DNA from: Streptomyces sp. DvalAA-43 | Lineage (GTDB): Bacteria > Actinomycetota > Actinomycetes > Streptomycetales > Streptomycetaceae | Assembly: GCF_900091725.1 (NCBI RefSeq) | Contig: NZ_FMBW01000044.1 | Span: 310,001 to 374,000, forward strand | DNA length: 64,000 bases | Direction of reading: 5' to 3' | Part shown: positions 1 through 9,423 of the stretch, in pieces | How the letters are laid out: every line of letters begins with the position of its first letter | Position numbering within the stretch: position 1 is the stretch's first letter | Position numbers and translations under genes: made by a program | Notes under the pieces: model-generated | What the model was told of the DNA's origin: nothing | What the model saw: the letters and a program-made list of their open reading frames with translations, nothing else | The model's database searches: none

Positions 1-1539
1 GCGGGCGGTGGCCCGGTACGCCGCGTAGTGCACGCGCTGGTTGGGCGGGAGGTGGCCGGGCGGCACGGAGGGGTGGGAGCCCAGCAGCGAGCCGTCGGCC
101 GGGGCCTTGCCCAGCCGGTAGGCGTCGTAGAGACCGGGCTTGATCCGCTCCAGCTCCCGCTTCCAGTCCTTCTCCTCGAACTCCCACCAGCGGCGGCTGA
201 ATTCGAGCAGCACCTTGGTCGCCGCGTCGTAGTGGATCTCGGTGATCGCGCGCCGCTTGCCGTACGAGAGCGCGGGCGTGACGGGGATGTGGCGGAGCCC
301 GGAGAACGGCACGGTGATGATCGCCCGGTCGCCGCGGAAGGTCTGACGCACCACCGGCCTGCCGTCACGGCCCTCGGAGACCGTCTCGACCTCCACGCCG
401 TCGGTGCCGTGGCTGATCCTGGTGGCCCGGCGGTCCAGCCGCACCAGGTCCTTGACCCGCTCGTACATCGCGTCGGCGAGGACGCCCGTGCCGCCCGGCA
501 GCTCGAAGAACGCGGTGTCCGGACTGATCAGGGAGGCGCCGATGAAGCTGTGCACAAAGGCGAGATGGAGCCGGGAGGTGAGGTTCTCGACGGTGCCGAT
601 GAGGTCGATGGTGCGCTCGTCGAGCCTGGCCGCCTCGGTCAGGAAGCGGAACATCGACCAGTGCCCGTACCGCTGGATGACCCGCGCCCAGCCCTCGACG
701 AGCTCCCGGCCCTCCTTGCCCTCGAACTCCTGCCGTACGGGCTTGAAGGCGTCCCGCACGATCGCCGCGGCGGGCTTGTTCTCGAACGCGGCGGGGACCC
801 CGAACGACCGGTTGACCGCCTGGGGCTTCGCCGCGTAGTCGGCCTTGCGCATCCGGATGCCGTTGACGTGGATCCAGGTGCGGTTGGCCGGCTTCCCCCC
901 GGCGTCGACGTCCACCAGGTAGAAGGGGCGGCGCTTCAGATCGAAGCCGTCCATGAGGCCGGTGACCAGCGGATGGCTGTCGGGGATGCGCATCGCGCCC
1001 GCCTCGGCGTTCTGCTTCGGGTCGGCGAACGGTGCCTTCGCCTTCTCGTGGCCGCCCCGGCGGAAGGTCTTGATCCGGCCGCCGACGCGGTTGCCGTTGG
1101 CCTCGATGACGGTGACGGTGTGCCCGGCCGCCCGGAGCAGATGGGCGGCGGTGAGCCCGGCCGGTCCCGCGCCGACGATCAGCACCTTCTTGGGGGCCTT
1201 GCGGCTGCGCGGCAGGCCCTTGGAGAGCAGGATGTCGCGGTAGCCGGGGACCAGTGGCCGGTCCTGTTCGTCGCGTACGAGGATGGCGCGGGCGACGGTC
1301 AGGCAGGCGTTCCAGTCCGAGCCGGTGGCCGCGGGGGCGGGCGCGGCGGGGGAACTGGTGGCGCCGGGCGCGACGGCACGCGCGGTGCCGGACGCGGCGG
1401 CGACGGCTAAGGCGGCGCCGGCGGTGGCGCCCGTGAGCAGGGTGCGGCGGGAGGGCAGGCCGGTGGAGGGCAGGCCGCCGGCGGGCTCGGCGGGCTGCGC
1501 GGAGTGGCCGGTGGCGGGCCCGGTGGGCTGGGTAGTCAT
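1..1539 (-). CDS. Flavin monoamine oxidase family protein (3' end beyond window)
   Basis: FAD-dependent oxidase of the amine oxidase/L-amino-acid oxidase superfamily, predicted to deaminate amines or amino acids outside the membrane. The first 513 codons are visible; the stop lies beyond base 1. The N-terminus has a twin-arginine motif (SRRTLL, near residue 31) followed by an alanine-rich hydrophobic stretch, so Tat export is likely and would fit an enzyme folded with FAD. A dinucleotide-binding fingerprint (GAGPAGLTAAHLL, about residues 115-130) is followed by the GGRI element typical of the family. The ATG start directly precedes the signal peptide. The substrate cannot be told from sequence. 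It is transcribed in the same direction as the TetR gene upstream. Confidence 0.85.
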   Translation of the reverse strand, partial: MTTQPTGPATGHSAQPAEPAGGLPSTGLPSRRTLLTGATAGAALAVAAASGTARAVAPGATSSPAAPAPAATGSDWNACLTVARAILVRDEQDRPLVPGYRDILLSKGLPRSRKAPKKVLIVGAGPAGLTAAHLLRAAGHTVTVIEANGNRVGGRIKTFRRGGHEKAKAPFADPKQNAEAGAMRIPDSHPLVTGLMDGFDLKRRPFYLVDVDAGGKPANRTWIHVNGIRMRKADYAAKPQAVNRSFGVPAAFENKPAAAIVRDAFKPVRQEFEGKEGRELVEGWARVIQRYGHWSMFRFLTEAARLDERTIDLIGTVENLTSRLHLAFVHSFIGASLISPDTAFFELPGGTGVLADAMYERVKDLVRLDRRATRISHGTDGVEVETVSEGRDGRPVVRQTFRGDRAIITVPFSGLRHIPVTPALSYGKRRAITEIHYDAATKVLLEFSRRWWEFEEKDWKRELERIKPGLYDAYRLGKAPADGSLLGSHPSVPPGHLPPNQRVHYAAYRATAR

Positions 1540-1659
1540 GCGGTCAACAGTGGGGCGCCCCGGAGGGTGCCCTGCGCCCGGACGCGCGTAGACCATTCCG
1601 AAATCACCCGCAGGGGGCCTGAGTTGATCAGGTTCCGCCGTGCGTCGCCAGAGGCGATG

Positions 1660-2256
1660 TCATGATGACGGGTTCTCCGCGGCCGCCGCTTCGGACGGCT
1701 GCAACAGCGCCAGGAAGTCCACGAACGCCGCGGGCATGTCCACCGAATCCGGGTCCAGCAGCCACTGGTACTGGAGCCCGTCCAGCACCGCCACGAGCAG
1801 CGGCGCCGCGCGCTCCGGAGTCAGCCCGCCCGGCAGCCGTTCGCCGTACTCCGCGCGCAGTATCGCCGCCATGCTCGCCCGGACCTGGGTGTAGCGGCGG
1901 GTGAAGAACTCCCGCGCCGGATGACCCTCCGTCACGCTCTCGCCGAGCAGCGCCGAGAACGTCTGGACGATGCCGGGCCGCATCGCGTTGTACTCCACCA
2001 GCGAGGCCAGCAGCTCGATCCGCCAGACGCCGTCGCCCCGGGCGGAGCCCCCGGTGTCCCACTGGTCGCGCTCCGCCAGCACGGCGACGAGCAGCGCCTC
2101 CTTGGTCGGGAAGTAGTGAAGGAGCCCCTGCTGGCTGAGGCCGACCCGCTCGGCGACCGCGCTCAGCGAGGCGCCCCGGTAGCCACGCTCGGCGATCACT
2201 TCGAGTGCGGCCCGGACGATCTCCGCCCGCCGCTCCGTGCTCCTGGCCCGCACCAT
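1660..2256 (-). CDS. TetR/AcrR family transcriptional regulator
   Basis: 198-residue one-component repressor. The N-terminal helix-turn-helix is clear (RAALEVIAERGYRGASL, then VAERVGLSQQGLLHYFPTKE), followed by a helical ligand-binding domain of usual TetR length. The start at 2256 is chosen because the protein then begins right before the HTH and a G-rich Shine-Dalgarno-like stretch precedes it. An upstream in-frame ATG (2316) would add 20 residues with no family similarity. It is divergent from the GH3 beta-glucosidase, which it may control, with about 150 bp between the two genes. The ligand is unknown. Confidence 0.85.
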   Translation of the reverse strand: MVRARSTERRAEIVRAALEVIAERGYRGASLSAVAERVGLSQQGLLHYFPTKEALLVAVLAERDQWDTGGSARGDGVWRIELLASLVEYNAMRPGIVQTFSALLGESVTEGHPAREFFTRRYTQVRASMAAILRAEYGERLPGGLTPERAAPLLVAVLDGLQYQWLLDPDSVDMPAAFVDFLALLQPSEAAAAENPSS

Positions 2257-2342
2257 CCGCCCCGGCCCCTTTCGGTGCTCCGTCGACCCCGCACTGGGAC
2301 CGTACGCCATCCCCATATGTCACAGAGGGATAACGAAACCTA

Positions 2343-2371
2343 CTGACCTACCTGTGGTGGGCCAGTATGGA
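2343..2371 (+). promoter_or_regulatory. Candidate promoter of the GH3 gene
   Basis: A CTGACC -35-like element (2343-2348) and TATGGA -10-like element (2366-2371) are separated by 17 bp. A short inverted repeat, TACTG (2341-2345) and CAGTA (2363-2367), brackets the spacer and could be an operator for the divergent TetR protein. Seen by eye only. Confidence 0.35.
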
Positions 2372-2407
2372 GGCATTCAGTCCAGAATCCGACGAGGAGG
2401 AACGGCC

Positions 2408-4879
2408 GTGGCAGACGCGTCCACACCCACCCACCCCGATGCGGCCCGCGAGGCCGTGGTCGACGCTGCGCTCGCCGCGCTGGGGCTCGACGACAAGGCG
2501 CGGCTGCTGGCCGGCCAGGACATGTGGTCGCTGCCCGCGCTCCCCGCCATCGGGCTGCGCTCGCTGGTGATGTCCGACGGCCCGATCGGGGTCCGGGGCG
2601 TCGCCTGGAGCGCCGACGACCCGTCCGTCGCGCTGCCCTCGCCCACCGCGCTGGCCGCGACCTGGGACCCGGCCCTGGCCCGCCGGGCCGGCCGGCTGCT
2701 GGCCCAGGAGGCCCACCGCAAGGGGGTGCACGTCCTCCTCGCCCCGACCGTCAACCTCCACCGGTCCCCGCTCGGCGGGCGCCACTTCGAGACGTACAGC
2801 GAGGACCCGTACCTCACCGGCGAGATCGGCACCGGCTATGTGCGCGGTGTGCAGGACGGCGGGGTCGGCACGACCGTCAAGCACTTCGTCGCCAACGACG
2901 CCGAGACCGACCGCTTCACCGTCGACAACATCGTCGCCCCGCGCACCCTGCGCGAGATCTACCTCGCCCCGTTCGAGCGGATCGTCAAGAACGCCCACCC
3001 GTGGGGCATCATGGCCGCCTACAACCGGGTCAACGGCTCCACCATGACCGAGCACCGCTACCTCCAGAACGCGGTGCTGCGCGGCGAATGGGGCTTCGAC
3101 GGCTACATCGTCTCCGACTGGCTGGCCGCCCGCTCCACCGTCGCCGCCGCCGACGGCGGCCTCGACGTCGCGATGCCCGGCCCGAAGACCGTGTACGGCG
3201 AGGCGCTCGCCGACGCCGTGCGGGCCGGTGAGGTCGAGGAGTCCGTCGTCGACGGCGCCGTACGCAATGTGCTGCGGCTGGCCGCCCGCGTCGGCATCCT
3301 GGACGGCGCCCCGCCCGTCGTCGCCGAGGCCGACCGCCCCGACGACATCGACGGCGACGCCCTGGCCCGCGAGATCGCCCGCCGCTCCTTCGTCCTGGTG
3401 CGCAACGAACGCGCCGCCCTCCCCGTCGACCCGGCGGCCGTCCGCCGGATCGCGGTCAGCGGGGCGCTGGCCCGCGACGCCCGGGTCCTCGGCGGCGGCT
3501 CCGCCCAGGTCTTCCCGCACCACGTCGTCACCCCGCTGGACGGCCTCGTCGCCGCCCTCCCCGAGGGCACCGTCGACTTCCGCGTCGGCGCCGACCCCAA
3601 CACCGAACTCACCCCCGCCGAGAAGGGCTTCGAGGTCAGGGCCGTCTGCTACGACGCGTCCGGCACCGTCATCGGCTCCGCACCGCTGCGCGGCGGCACC
3701 GTCCAGTGGATCGGTGACGACCTCCCCGAAGGCGTCACCCGCTCCACCCTGCACACCGTCGAGATCACCGGCACCTTCGTCCCGCGCGACAGCGGCGAGC
3801 ACGTCTTCGGCACCCGCGGCACCGGCGCGCTCACCCTCACCGTCGCGGGCGAGACCCTGTACGACGGGATCCACCGGGTCACCGGATCCGCCGACCCCGG
3901 CGAGGCCTTCTTCGGCAACCCGCTGGAGCGCGGCCGGATCACCCTCACCGCGGGCGAACCCGTCGAGGTCTCGCTGCGGCAGGTCCCCGAGACCCTGGGC
4001 GACGACCAGCCGGTCCTCGGCGTCTCGTTCTCCCTCTGCCACCTCGGCCCGCGCCGCGACCCCGAGGAGCTGATCGCGGAGGCCGTCGAGTCGGCCCGCG
4101 CCGCGGACACCGCGATCGTCGTCGTCGGCACCACCGAACGCGTCGAGTCCGAGGGCTTCGACCGCACCGACCTCAGGCTCCCCGGCCATCAGGACGACCT
4201 GGTCCGTGCCGTCGCCGCCGCCAACCCGAACACCGTCGTGATCGTCAACTCCGGCTCCCCGGTGGAGCTTCCGTGGCGTGACGAGGTCGCCGCGGTGCTG
4301 CTCGCCTGGTTCCCCGGCCAGGAGGCGGGCCACGCCCTCGCCGACGTCCTGCTCGGCGCCGCGGAACCGGGCGGACGCCTCCCCACCACCTGGCCGGCCG
4401 CGCTCGCCGACGTCCCGGTCTCCAACACCGTCCCCACCGACGGCGAACTCCACTACGACGAGGGCGTCTTCGTCGGCTACCGGGCCTGGGAGAAGGCCGG
4501 CACCGCGCCCGCGTACCCCTTCGGCCACGGACTCGGCTACACCACCTGGGAGTACGAGAGCCTGACGGCGGGCCCGGACTCCGTCACCGTCCGCGTCCGC
4601 AACACCGGCACCCGGCCGGGCGCCGAGACCGTCCAGCTCTACCTTGCGCCCCGGGACGACACCGCCGAGCGCCCGGCCCGCTGGCTGGCCGGCTTCGCAC
4701 GGATCGAGGCGGCGCCCGGCGAGAGCGCCGAAGCGGTGATCGCGCTGGAGCGGCGCGCGTACGAGATCTGGGACGAGGAGGCGTACGACTGGGTCGCGGT
4801 CCCCGGCGGCTACGAGGTGCAGGCGGCCCGCTCGCTCGGTGACGTACGCCTGACGGCGACCGTGGACATCGAGCGGTAG
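2408..4879 (+). CDS. Glycoside hydrolase family 3 beta-glucosidase with PA14 domain
   Basis: 823-residue retaining glycosidase that releases terminal glucose or related sugars from beta-linked oligosaccharides. It has a GH3 N-terminal barrel, with the nucleophile Asp237 in the GYIVSDW motif and the upstream KHFVAND substrate-binding motif. A GH3 C-terminal alpha/beta sandwich is interrupted by a PA14-like insertion (about residues 405-545), followed by a C-terminal fibronectin-III-like domain (about 735-805). No signal peptide is seen, so it is probably cytoplasmic and acts on imported oligosaccharides. The GTG start at 2408 is set by a strong GAGGAGG ribosome-binding site. An aldose 1-epimerase lies convergently just downstream, which fits sugar metabolism. 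It is divergent from a TetR regulator. Confidence 0.93.
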   Translation: MADASTPTHPDAAREAVVDAALAALGLDDKARLLAGQDMWSLPALPAIGLRSLVMSDGPIGVRGVAWSADDPSVALPSPTALAATWDPALARRAGRLLAQEAHRKGVHVLLAPTVNLHRSPLGGRHFETYSEDPYLTGEIGTGYVRGVQDGGVGTTVKHFVANDAETDRFTVDNIVAPRTLREIYLAPFERIVKNAHPWGIMAAYNRVNGSTMTEHRYLQNAVLRGEWGFDGYIVSDWLAARSTVAAADGGLDVAMPGPKTVYGEALADAVRAGEVEESVVDGAVRNVLRLAARVGILDGAPPVVAEADRPDDIDGDALAREIARRSFVLVRNERAALPVDPAAVRRIAVSGALARDARVLGGGSAQVFPHHVVTPLDGLVAALPEGTVDFRVGADPNTELTPAEKGFEVRAVCYDASGTVIGSAPLRGGTVQWIGDDLPEGVTRSTLHTVEITGTFVPRDSGEHVFGTRGTGALTLTVAGETLYDGIHRVTGSADPGEAFFGNPLERGRITLTAGEPVEVSLRQVPETLGDDQPVLGVSFSLCHLGPRRDPEELIAEAVESARAADTAIVVVGTTERVESEGFDRTDLRLPGHQDDLVRAVAAANPNTVVIVNSGSPVELPWRDEVAAVLLAWFPGQEAGHALADVLLGAAEPGGRLPTTWPAALADVPVSNTVPTDGELHYDEGVFVGYRAWEKAGTAPAYPFGHGLGYTTWEYESLTAGPDSVTVRVRNTGTRPGAETVQLYLAPRDDTAERPARWLAGFARIEAAPGESAEAVIALERRAYEIWDEEAYDWVAVPGGYEVQAARSLGDVRLTATVDIER

Positions 4880-4941
4880 CGGCCGGACGGCAGGAGGCGG
4901 ATCCCGTCCCCTGCCGTCCCGTCCCGCCCCCTGCCGTGCCG

Positions 4942-5934
4942 TCAGCGCACCGTGAATCCGTACACGGTCGTCGAGACGAACTCCTCGTCCGGCCGCAGCA
5001 CCGTGCTCGGGAACTCCGGCCGGTTCGGCGAGTCGGGGAAGTGCTGGGTCTCCAGCGCGATCCCGGCGCACGGGCCGAACGGCCGTCCGTCGAAGTGGTC
5101 CGCCGTGTAGAGCTGGAGCCCCGGCTCCGTCGTGGTCACCGTCAGCACGCGCCCCGAGGCCGCGTCGTACAGCTCGGCCGCCGGGCCCGTGCCGTCCAGC
5201 ACGAAGTTGTGGTCGTAGCCCGCGCCGACCGGCACCGGCTCACGGAAGTCGAACCGGGTCCCCTCCACCGGCAGGAACGCGCCCGTGGGCAGCGACTCGG
5301 CGTCCGCCGGGGTGATCCGCCCGGCCGCGATCCGCAGCACCTGCCCGAGCGCGCTGCCGCTGCCGTCGCCCGCGAGGTTCCAGTACGTGTGGTTCGTCAG
5401 GTTCAGCACCGTCGGGGCGTCGGTGGTCGCCCGGTACGTGATCCGCAGCGCCCCGCCCTCGTCCAGGGTGTAGGCCGCCGATACCGCGAGACGGCCCGGG
5501 AAGCCCTCCTCGCCGTCCTCGGAGACCAGCGAGAGCTCCACACCGCCCGCCACCTCCCGCGCCCGCCACACGCGCTTGTCGAAGCCCCTGGCGCCGCCGT
5601 GCACCTGATTGCGCCCCTCGTTGGGCGTGAGCCGGTGCGTGCGCCCGTCCAGTTCGAAACGCGCCCCGCCGATCCGGTTCGCGTACCGCCCGACCAGTGC
5701 GCCGAAGTACGGCCCGGGGAACGCCTGGTACCCGGCGAGGTCCGGCAGACCGAGCGCGACACCCGCCCGCGCCCCGTCCCGGTCCGGCACCTCCACCGAC
5801 TGCACGATGCCGCCGTACGTCAGCACCCGCACCCGCGTGCCGTCCCGTTCCAGCGTCCAGCGGTGCACGGGGGTGCCGTCCGCGAGGGTGCCGAAGTCTT
5901 CCGTGCGTATCGCCGTGCCCGAACCAGTGACCAT
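4942..5934 (-). CDS. Aldose 1-epimerase (galactose mutarotase)
   Basis: 330-residue mutarotase interconverting alpha and beta anomers of hexoses. Family motifs are in order: the substrate/catalytic His region NLTNHTYWNLAG, the YDHNFVLD segment, and the C-terminal catalytic Glu in IALETQHFPDSPN. Length is normal for the family, and there is no signal peptide. The start at 5934 is taken as the ATG eleven bases after the stop of the upstream SGNH hydrolase gene; a GTG two codons earlier is an alternative. The two genes probably form one transcript. Convergent to the GH3 beta-glucosidase, so it may process the sugar that enzyme releases. Confidence 0.92.
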   Translation of the reverse strand: MVTGSGTAIRTEDFGTLADGTPVHRWTLERDGTRVRVLTYGGIVQSVEVPDRDGARAGVALGLPDLAGYQAFPGPYFGALVGRYANRIGGARFELDGRTHRLTPNEGRNQVHGGARGFDKRVWRAREVAGGVELSLVSEDGEEGFPGRLAVSAAYTLDEGGALRITYRATTDAPTVLNLTNHTYWNLAGDGSGSALGQVLRIAAGRITPADAESLPTGAFLPVEGTRFDFREPVPVGAGYDHNFVLDGTGPAAELYDAASGRVLTVTTTEPGLQLYTADHFDGRPFGPCAGIALETQHFPDSPNRPEFPSTVLRPDEEFVSTTVYGFTVR

Positions 5935-5945
5935 GATCACGGACC

Positions 5946-6854
5946 CTACGCCGGGGGCCGGGCGGCGGTGACATTGCGGTACGCGATCTCCGCCAGTCGC
6001 GCCTGCCCGTCGCGCCCCGGATGGAACCAGTCCCACTGGCTGAGCTGCTTGCCGGTGAACGGGTAGGCGAAGACCGCCCCGCCGTCGTAGCGGCAGCGCG
6101 GATCCTTGGCGCAGACCTCCCGGAGCACCTCGTTGTACGCCACGACCCGCTCCTGCACCGACGCGCGCCGGGCCGTCGCCCCCGCACCCATGTCGTCCGC
6201 GTCGCCCAGCATCGACCGGCAGATCCCCAGTTTCCAGATCTGCTTGCCCAGCGCGTTGCCGCGCCCCGTCGACCAGAGCCGCTTGAGGTCCGGCACACTC
6301 GACACGTACACCTGCGCCTTGGGCGCCCCGGAGCGCAGCTGACGCATCGACGCCTCGAACGACGCACGGAAATCAGCCACCGGCGTCATGTATCGGGCCG
6401 AGTCCCGGCAGGCGTCATTGGCGCCGATCATCACCGTCACCAGATCGGGTCTCTCCTTCGCGGCCAGCGCCATCTGCTCCGGCAGCTGCGCGACCCTGGC
6501 CCCCGTCTCGGCGTGGTTCCAGCTGTGCGAGGCGGCACCCGACTCGCCGAGCAGCCGCACGGCGAGGCTGCGCACCTGGCTGTCCGTGCCGGTCGCCCAG
6601 GACACCTCCGGGCAGTCCGCCAGCACCGAACAGGCGTCGAAGCCGCGCGTGATGGAGTCGCCGACCGCGGCCACCGACCCGGGCTCGCGGTCCCAGACCG
6701 GGCCTGGCCTGGGAGAAGGCTGTGCGGCCGCCCCCTTCGTCGTCCCCTCAGGGCCGGAGTCGCAACCGGTCAGCACGGCCGTGCCGAGCAGTGAGAGCGC
6801 CGCCAGGACGGCGGCCGAGGTACGCGAACGGTGGCGGGCGGAACGATCCTGCAT
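5946..6854 (-). CDS. SGNH/GDSL hydrolase lipoprotein
   Basis: 302-residue exported esterase/lipase-fold hydrolase. A lipoprotein signal peptide ends in an LTGC lipobox (Cys31). SGNH blocks are present: block I VGDSITRG with Ser67, the Asn block MIGANDACR, and a C-terminal DWFHPG block supplying the Asp/His pair. It would be anchored on the outer face of the membrane, acting on esters or acetyl groups of polysaccharide or lipid; the substrate is unknown. It starts at ATG 6854 with a G-rich ribosome-binding site and is followed after 11 bp by the aldose epimerase gene. Confidence 0.88.
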   Translation of the reverse strand: MQDRSARHRSRTSAAVLAALSLLGTAVLTGCDSGPEGTTKGAAAQPSPRPGPVWDREPGSVAAVGDSITRGFDACSVLADCPEVSWATGTDSQVRSLAVRLLGESGAASHSWNHAETGARVAQLPEQMALAAKERPDLVTVMIGANDACRDSARYMTPVADFRASFEASMRQLRSGAPKAQVYVSSVPDLKRLWSTGRGNALGKQIWKLGICRSMLGDADDMGAGATARRASVQERVVAYNEVLREVCAKDPRCRYDGGAVFAYPFTGKQLSQWDWFHPGRDGQARLAEIAYRNVTAARPPA

Positions 6855-7204
6855 CCTCTGGTCCCCTCGGTTATGCCCCCGGCAACCCCTGGTGGCACCG
6901 GTCAAAAGGTCCGGGCGCCCCGGCGGGTGAAAGCTGAGCGAATGAGGGGCCCAGGACCGACCGTACGTCACACCTGGGGCCTCGCCGCGCGGTAGCTTTT
7001 CCTCGTCGAACCAGCGGCGCCGTCCCCCACTCGGCTCCACTCGGGTGGCTTTCCGGAAATCACATCACGTCACATACTGTCCCTTTTCAGGAGTTTCAGC
7101 CCGATGCTGTTTACTGATGACAACCTCGGGATCCGGCCGAGAAGAGACGGTACGGGCGCGAGACCGCTGGGGAAGGCGAACTTCGTCCCACACTGGAGGT
7201 CCCG
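6855..7204. other. Intergenic region between divergent SGNH hydrolase and DUF3145 genes
   Basis: About 350 bp without a convincing gene. It must hold two divergent promoters. A relatively AT-rich patch around 7060-7125 is the likely promoter/leader of the DUF3145 gene. No clear palindrome or RNA element was recognised. Confidence 0.5.
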
Positions 7205-7699
7205 GTGACGACACGTGGAGTTCTGTACGTTCACTCCGCACCGCGCGCGCTCTGCCCCCATGTCGAATGGGCGGTGGGCGGTGTCCTCGGTGTGCGGGTC
7301 CAACTGGACTGGATCAGACAGCCCGCCTCGCCCGGTACCTGGCGGTCCGAATTCTCCTGGCAGGCCCGCCCCGGCACGGCCTCCAAGCTCGCCTCCGCGC
7401 TGCGGGGCTGGGACCTGCTGCGCTTCGAGGTGACGGCGGAGCCGAGCCCCACCTCGGAGGGCGAGCGCTACAGCTCGACGCCCGGCCTCGGCATCTTCCA
7501 CGCCGTCACCGGCATGCACGGCGACATCCTGGTGCCCGAGGACCGGCTGCGGGCCGCGCTGGCCCGGTCGGTGCGGGGCGAGAGCGACCTGGCGGCCGAG
7601 ATCGCCAAACTGCTCGGCAAGCCGTGGGACGACGAGCTGGAGTCCTTCCGCCACGCGGGCGAGGGCGCGCCGGTCCGGTGGCTGCACCAGGTCGTCTGA
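7205..7699 (+). CDS. DUF3145 family protein
   Basis: 164-residue actinobacterial protein of unknown function, matching the DUF3145 family from its start (GVLYVHSAPRALCPHVEWAV) to a conserved aromatic/acidic C-terminal half. There is no signal peptide or membrane segment, so it is cytosolic. The GTG start is supported by a GGAGGT ribosome-binding site. It is convergent with fabF and separated from it by a strong terminator hairpin. The family commonly sits beside the fab operon in streptomycetes, but no role has been shown to my knowledge. Confidence 0.85.
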   Translation: MTTRGVLYVHSAPRALCPHVEWAVGGVLGVRVQLDWIRQPASPGTWRSEFSWQARPGTASKLASALRGWDLLRFEVTAEPSPTSEGERYSSTPGLGIFHAVTGMHGDILVPEDRLRAALARSVRGESDLAAEIAKLLGKPWDDELESFRHAGEGAPVRWLHQVV

Positions 7700-7721
7700 G
7701 CCCGCCTCCGGAAACGGACGT

Positions 7722-7751
7722 GGCCCGCCTTCCCCGGAGGGGAGGCGGGCC
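7722..7751. terminator. Bidirectional hairpin terminator between DUF3145 gene and fabF
   Basis: A GC-rich stem (GGCCCGCCT...CCCC against GGGGAGGCGGGCC, one bulged T, 3-base loop) followed by TTCGTCGT. It lies exactly between the two convergent stops. Confidence 0.75.
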
Positions 7752-7771
7752 TTCGTCGTACAGGAGCGGGA

Positions 7772-9034
7772 TCAGACGCTGCGGAACGCCAGCACCACGT
7801 TGTGGCCGCCGAATCCGAACGAGTTGTTGATCGCGGCGATCGAACCCTCCGGCAGCGGCCGGGGCGTGTCGCGCACGATGTCCGCCTCGACCGACTCGTC
7901 GAGGTGCTCCACGTTGATCGTGGGCGGAGCCATCCGGTGGTGCAGCGCCAGGACCGTCGCGACGGTCTCGACGCCGCCCGCGCCACCGAGGAGGTGACCG
8001 GTCATCGACTTCGTGGCGGAGATCGCGACATGGTCGAGGTCGTCGCCCAGGACCTTGCGCAGGGCCTTCAGCTCCGCGATGTCGCCCTGCGGCGTCGACG
8101 TGGCGTGCGCGTTGAGGTGCACGACCTCGGACGGCTTGAGGTCCGTCTGGTCCAGCAGGTTCTCCATCGCGGCGGCGATGCCCCGGCCGGTCGGCTCGGG
8201 CTGCGCGATGTGGTGGGCGTCCGCGGACAGACCCTGGCCCAGCACCTCGCAGTAGATCCTCGCGCCGCGCGCGGCGGCGTGCTCCGCGGACTCCAGGACG
8301 ACGACGCCGGCGCCCTCGCCGAGGACGAAGCCGTCACGGCCCGTGTCGTACGGACGGGAGGCCTTCTCGGGCTCCTCGTTGCTCTTGGACATCGCCATCA
8401 TGTTGGCGAACGCGGCGATGGGCAGCGGGTGGATCGCCGCCTCGGTGCCACCGGCGAGGACCACGTCGGCACGGCCGGTGCGGATCATCTCGACGGCGTA
8501 CCCGATCGCCTCGGCGCCGGAGGCGCAGGCGGAGACCGGCGTGTGCACACCGGCCTGGGCGTTGACCTCCAGGCCGACGTTGGCCGCCGGGCCGTTCGGC
8601 ATGAGCATGGGCACGGTGTGCGGGGAGACGCGGCGTACGCCCTTCTCCTTGAGCACGTCGTACTGGTCGAGCAGGGTGGTCACGCCGCCGATGCCGGAGG
8701 CGATGACCGTGCCCAGCCGGTCGGGCTGGACCTTCTCGTCCTCGCCGGCCTTGCCGGTGAAACCGGCGTCCGCCCAGGCTTCACGGGCCGCGATCAGCGC
8801 GAACTGCGCCGAGCGGTCCAGCTTGCGGGCGAGCGGGCGGGGCAGGACGTCGCCCGGGTCGACAGCCGCGAGGGCGGCGATCCGGACGGGCAGCTCGGCG
8901 AAACGTTCGCCCTGGAGCGGCTTGACGCCGGAACGACCGGCCATCAGACCTTCCCAGGTCGACGCCGCGTCGCCACCCAGCGGAGTGGTTGCGCCGATAC
9001 CGGTGACGACCACGGTGCGATTGGTCGAGTTCAC
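7772..9034 (-). CDS. fabF: 3-oxoacyl-ACP synthase II (beta-ketoacyl-ACP synthase, FabF)
   Basis: 420-residue condensing enzyme that elongates acyl-ACP with malonyl-ACP in type II fatty acid synthesis. The thiolase fold carries the Cys-His-His triad: Cys170 in VSACASGAEAIG, His in LNAHATSTPQGD, and His in TKSMTGHLLGGAG. The start is GTG 9034, set by a GGAGAAG ribosome-binding site and homology from VVVTGIGATTPLGG onward. It is the last gene of the fabD-fabH-acpP-fabF operon and ends at a shared terminator. Confidence 0.96.
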   Translation of the reverse strand: MNSTNRTVVVTGIGATTPLGGDAASTWEGLMAGRSGVKPLQGERFAELPVRIAALAAVDPGDVLPRPLARKLDRSAQFALIAAREAWADAGFTGKAGEDEKVQPDRLGTVIASGIGGVTTLLDQYDVLKEKGVRRVSPHTVPMLMPNGPAANVGLEVNAQAGVHTPVSACASGAEAIGYAVEMIRTGRADVVLAGGTEAAIHPLPIAAFANMMAMSKSNEEPEKASRPYDTGRDGFVLGEGAGVVVLESAEHAAARGARIYCEVLGQGLSADAHHIAQPEPTGRGIAAAMENLLDQTDLKPSEVVHLNAHATSTPQGDIAELKALRKVLGDDLDHVAISATKSMTGHLLGGAGGVETVATVLALHHRMAPPTINVEHLDESVEADIVRDTPRPLPEGSIAAINNSFGFGGHNVVLAFRSV

Positions 9035-9111
9035 TGGAAAATCTTCTCCACGTGTAGAGGGTCGTGAATCAGCGGCGCCACCGCCGGGTGGCGACACAGA
9101 GCCGGCCTTGA

Positions 9112-9360
9112 TCAGGCCTGGTGCTTGAGGATGTAGTCGGCAGCGTCGCCGACCGTCTTGAGGTTCTTGACGTCCTCGTCGGGGATCTTCACGTCGAAGC
9201 GCTCCTCGGCGGCGACGACGACCTCGACCATGGACAGCGAGTCGACGTCCAGGTCGTCGGTGAAGGACTTGTCCAGCTGGACGTCCTCGACCGGGATACC
9301 GGCGATCTCGTTGACGATCTCGGCGAGACCCTTGACGATCTCTTCCTGAGTGGCGGCCAT
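9112..9360 (-). CDS. acpP: Acyl carrier protein AcpP
   Basis: 82-residue acidic four-helix carrier protein of fatty acid synthesis. Ser41 in the DVDSLSMVE motif is the 4'-phosphopantetheine attachment site. Length and acidity are typical. It lies between fabH and fabF in the operon, with short spacers of 63 and 77 bp, and its own ribosome-binding site allows high expression. Confidence 0.97.
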   Translation of the reverse strand: MAATQEEIVKGLAEIVNEIAGIPVEDVQLDKSFTDDLDVDSLSMVEVVVAAEERFDVKIPDEDVKNLKTVGDAADYILKHQA

Positions 9361-9423
9361 GTTGGCGCTCCTTCGATGTTTATCTGCAGGTTGGGGCGTG
9401 CGGGCCGAAACGGCCCGGTGTGC

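Noticed and set aside
2348..5071. 907-codon minus-strand open frame opposite the GH3 gene
   Set aside because: A GC-bias shadow of the clear GH3 gene: no recognisable domain, low-complexity residue use.
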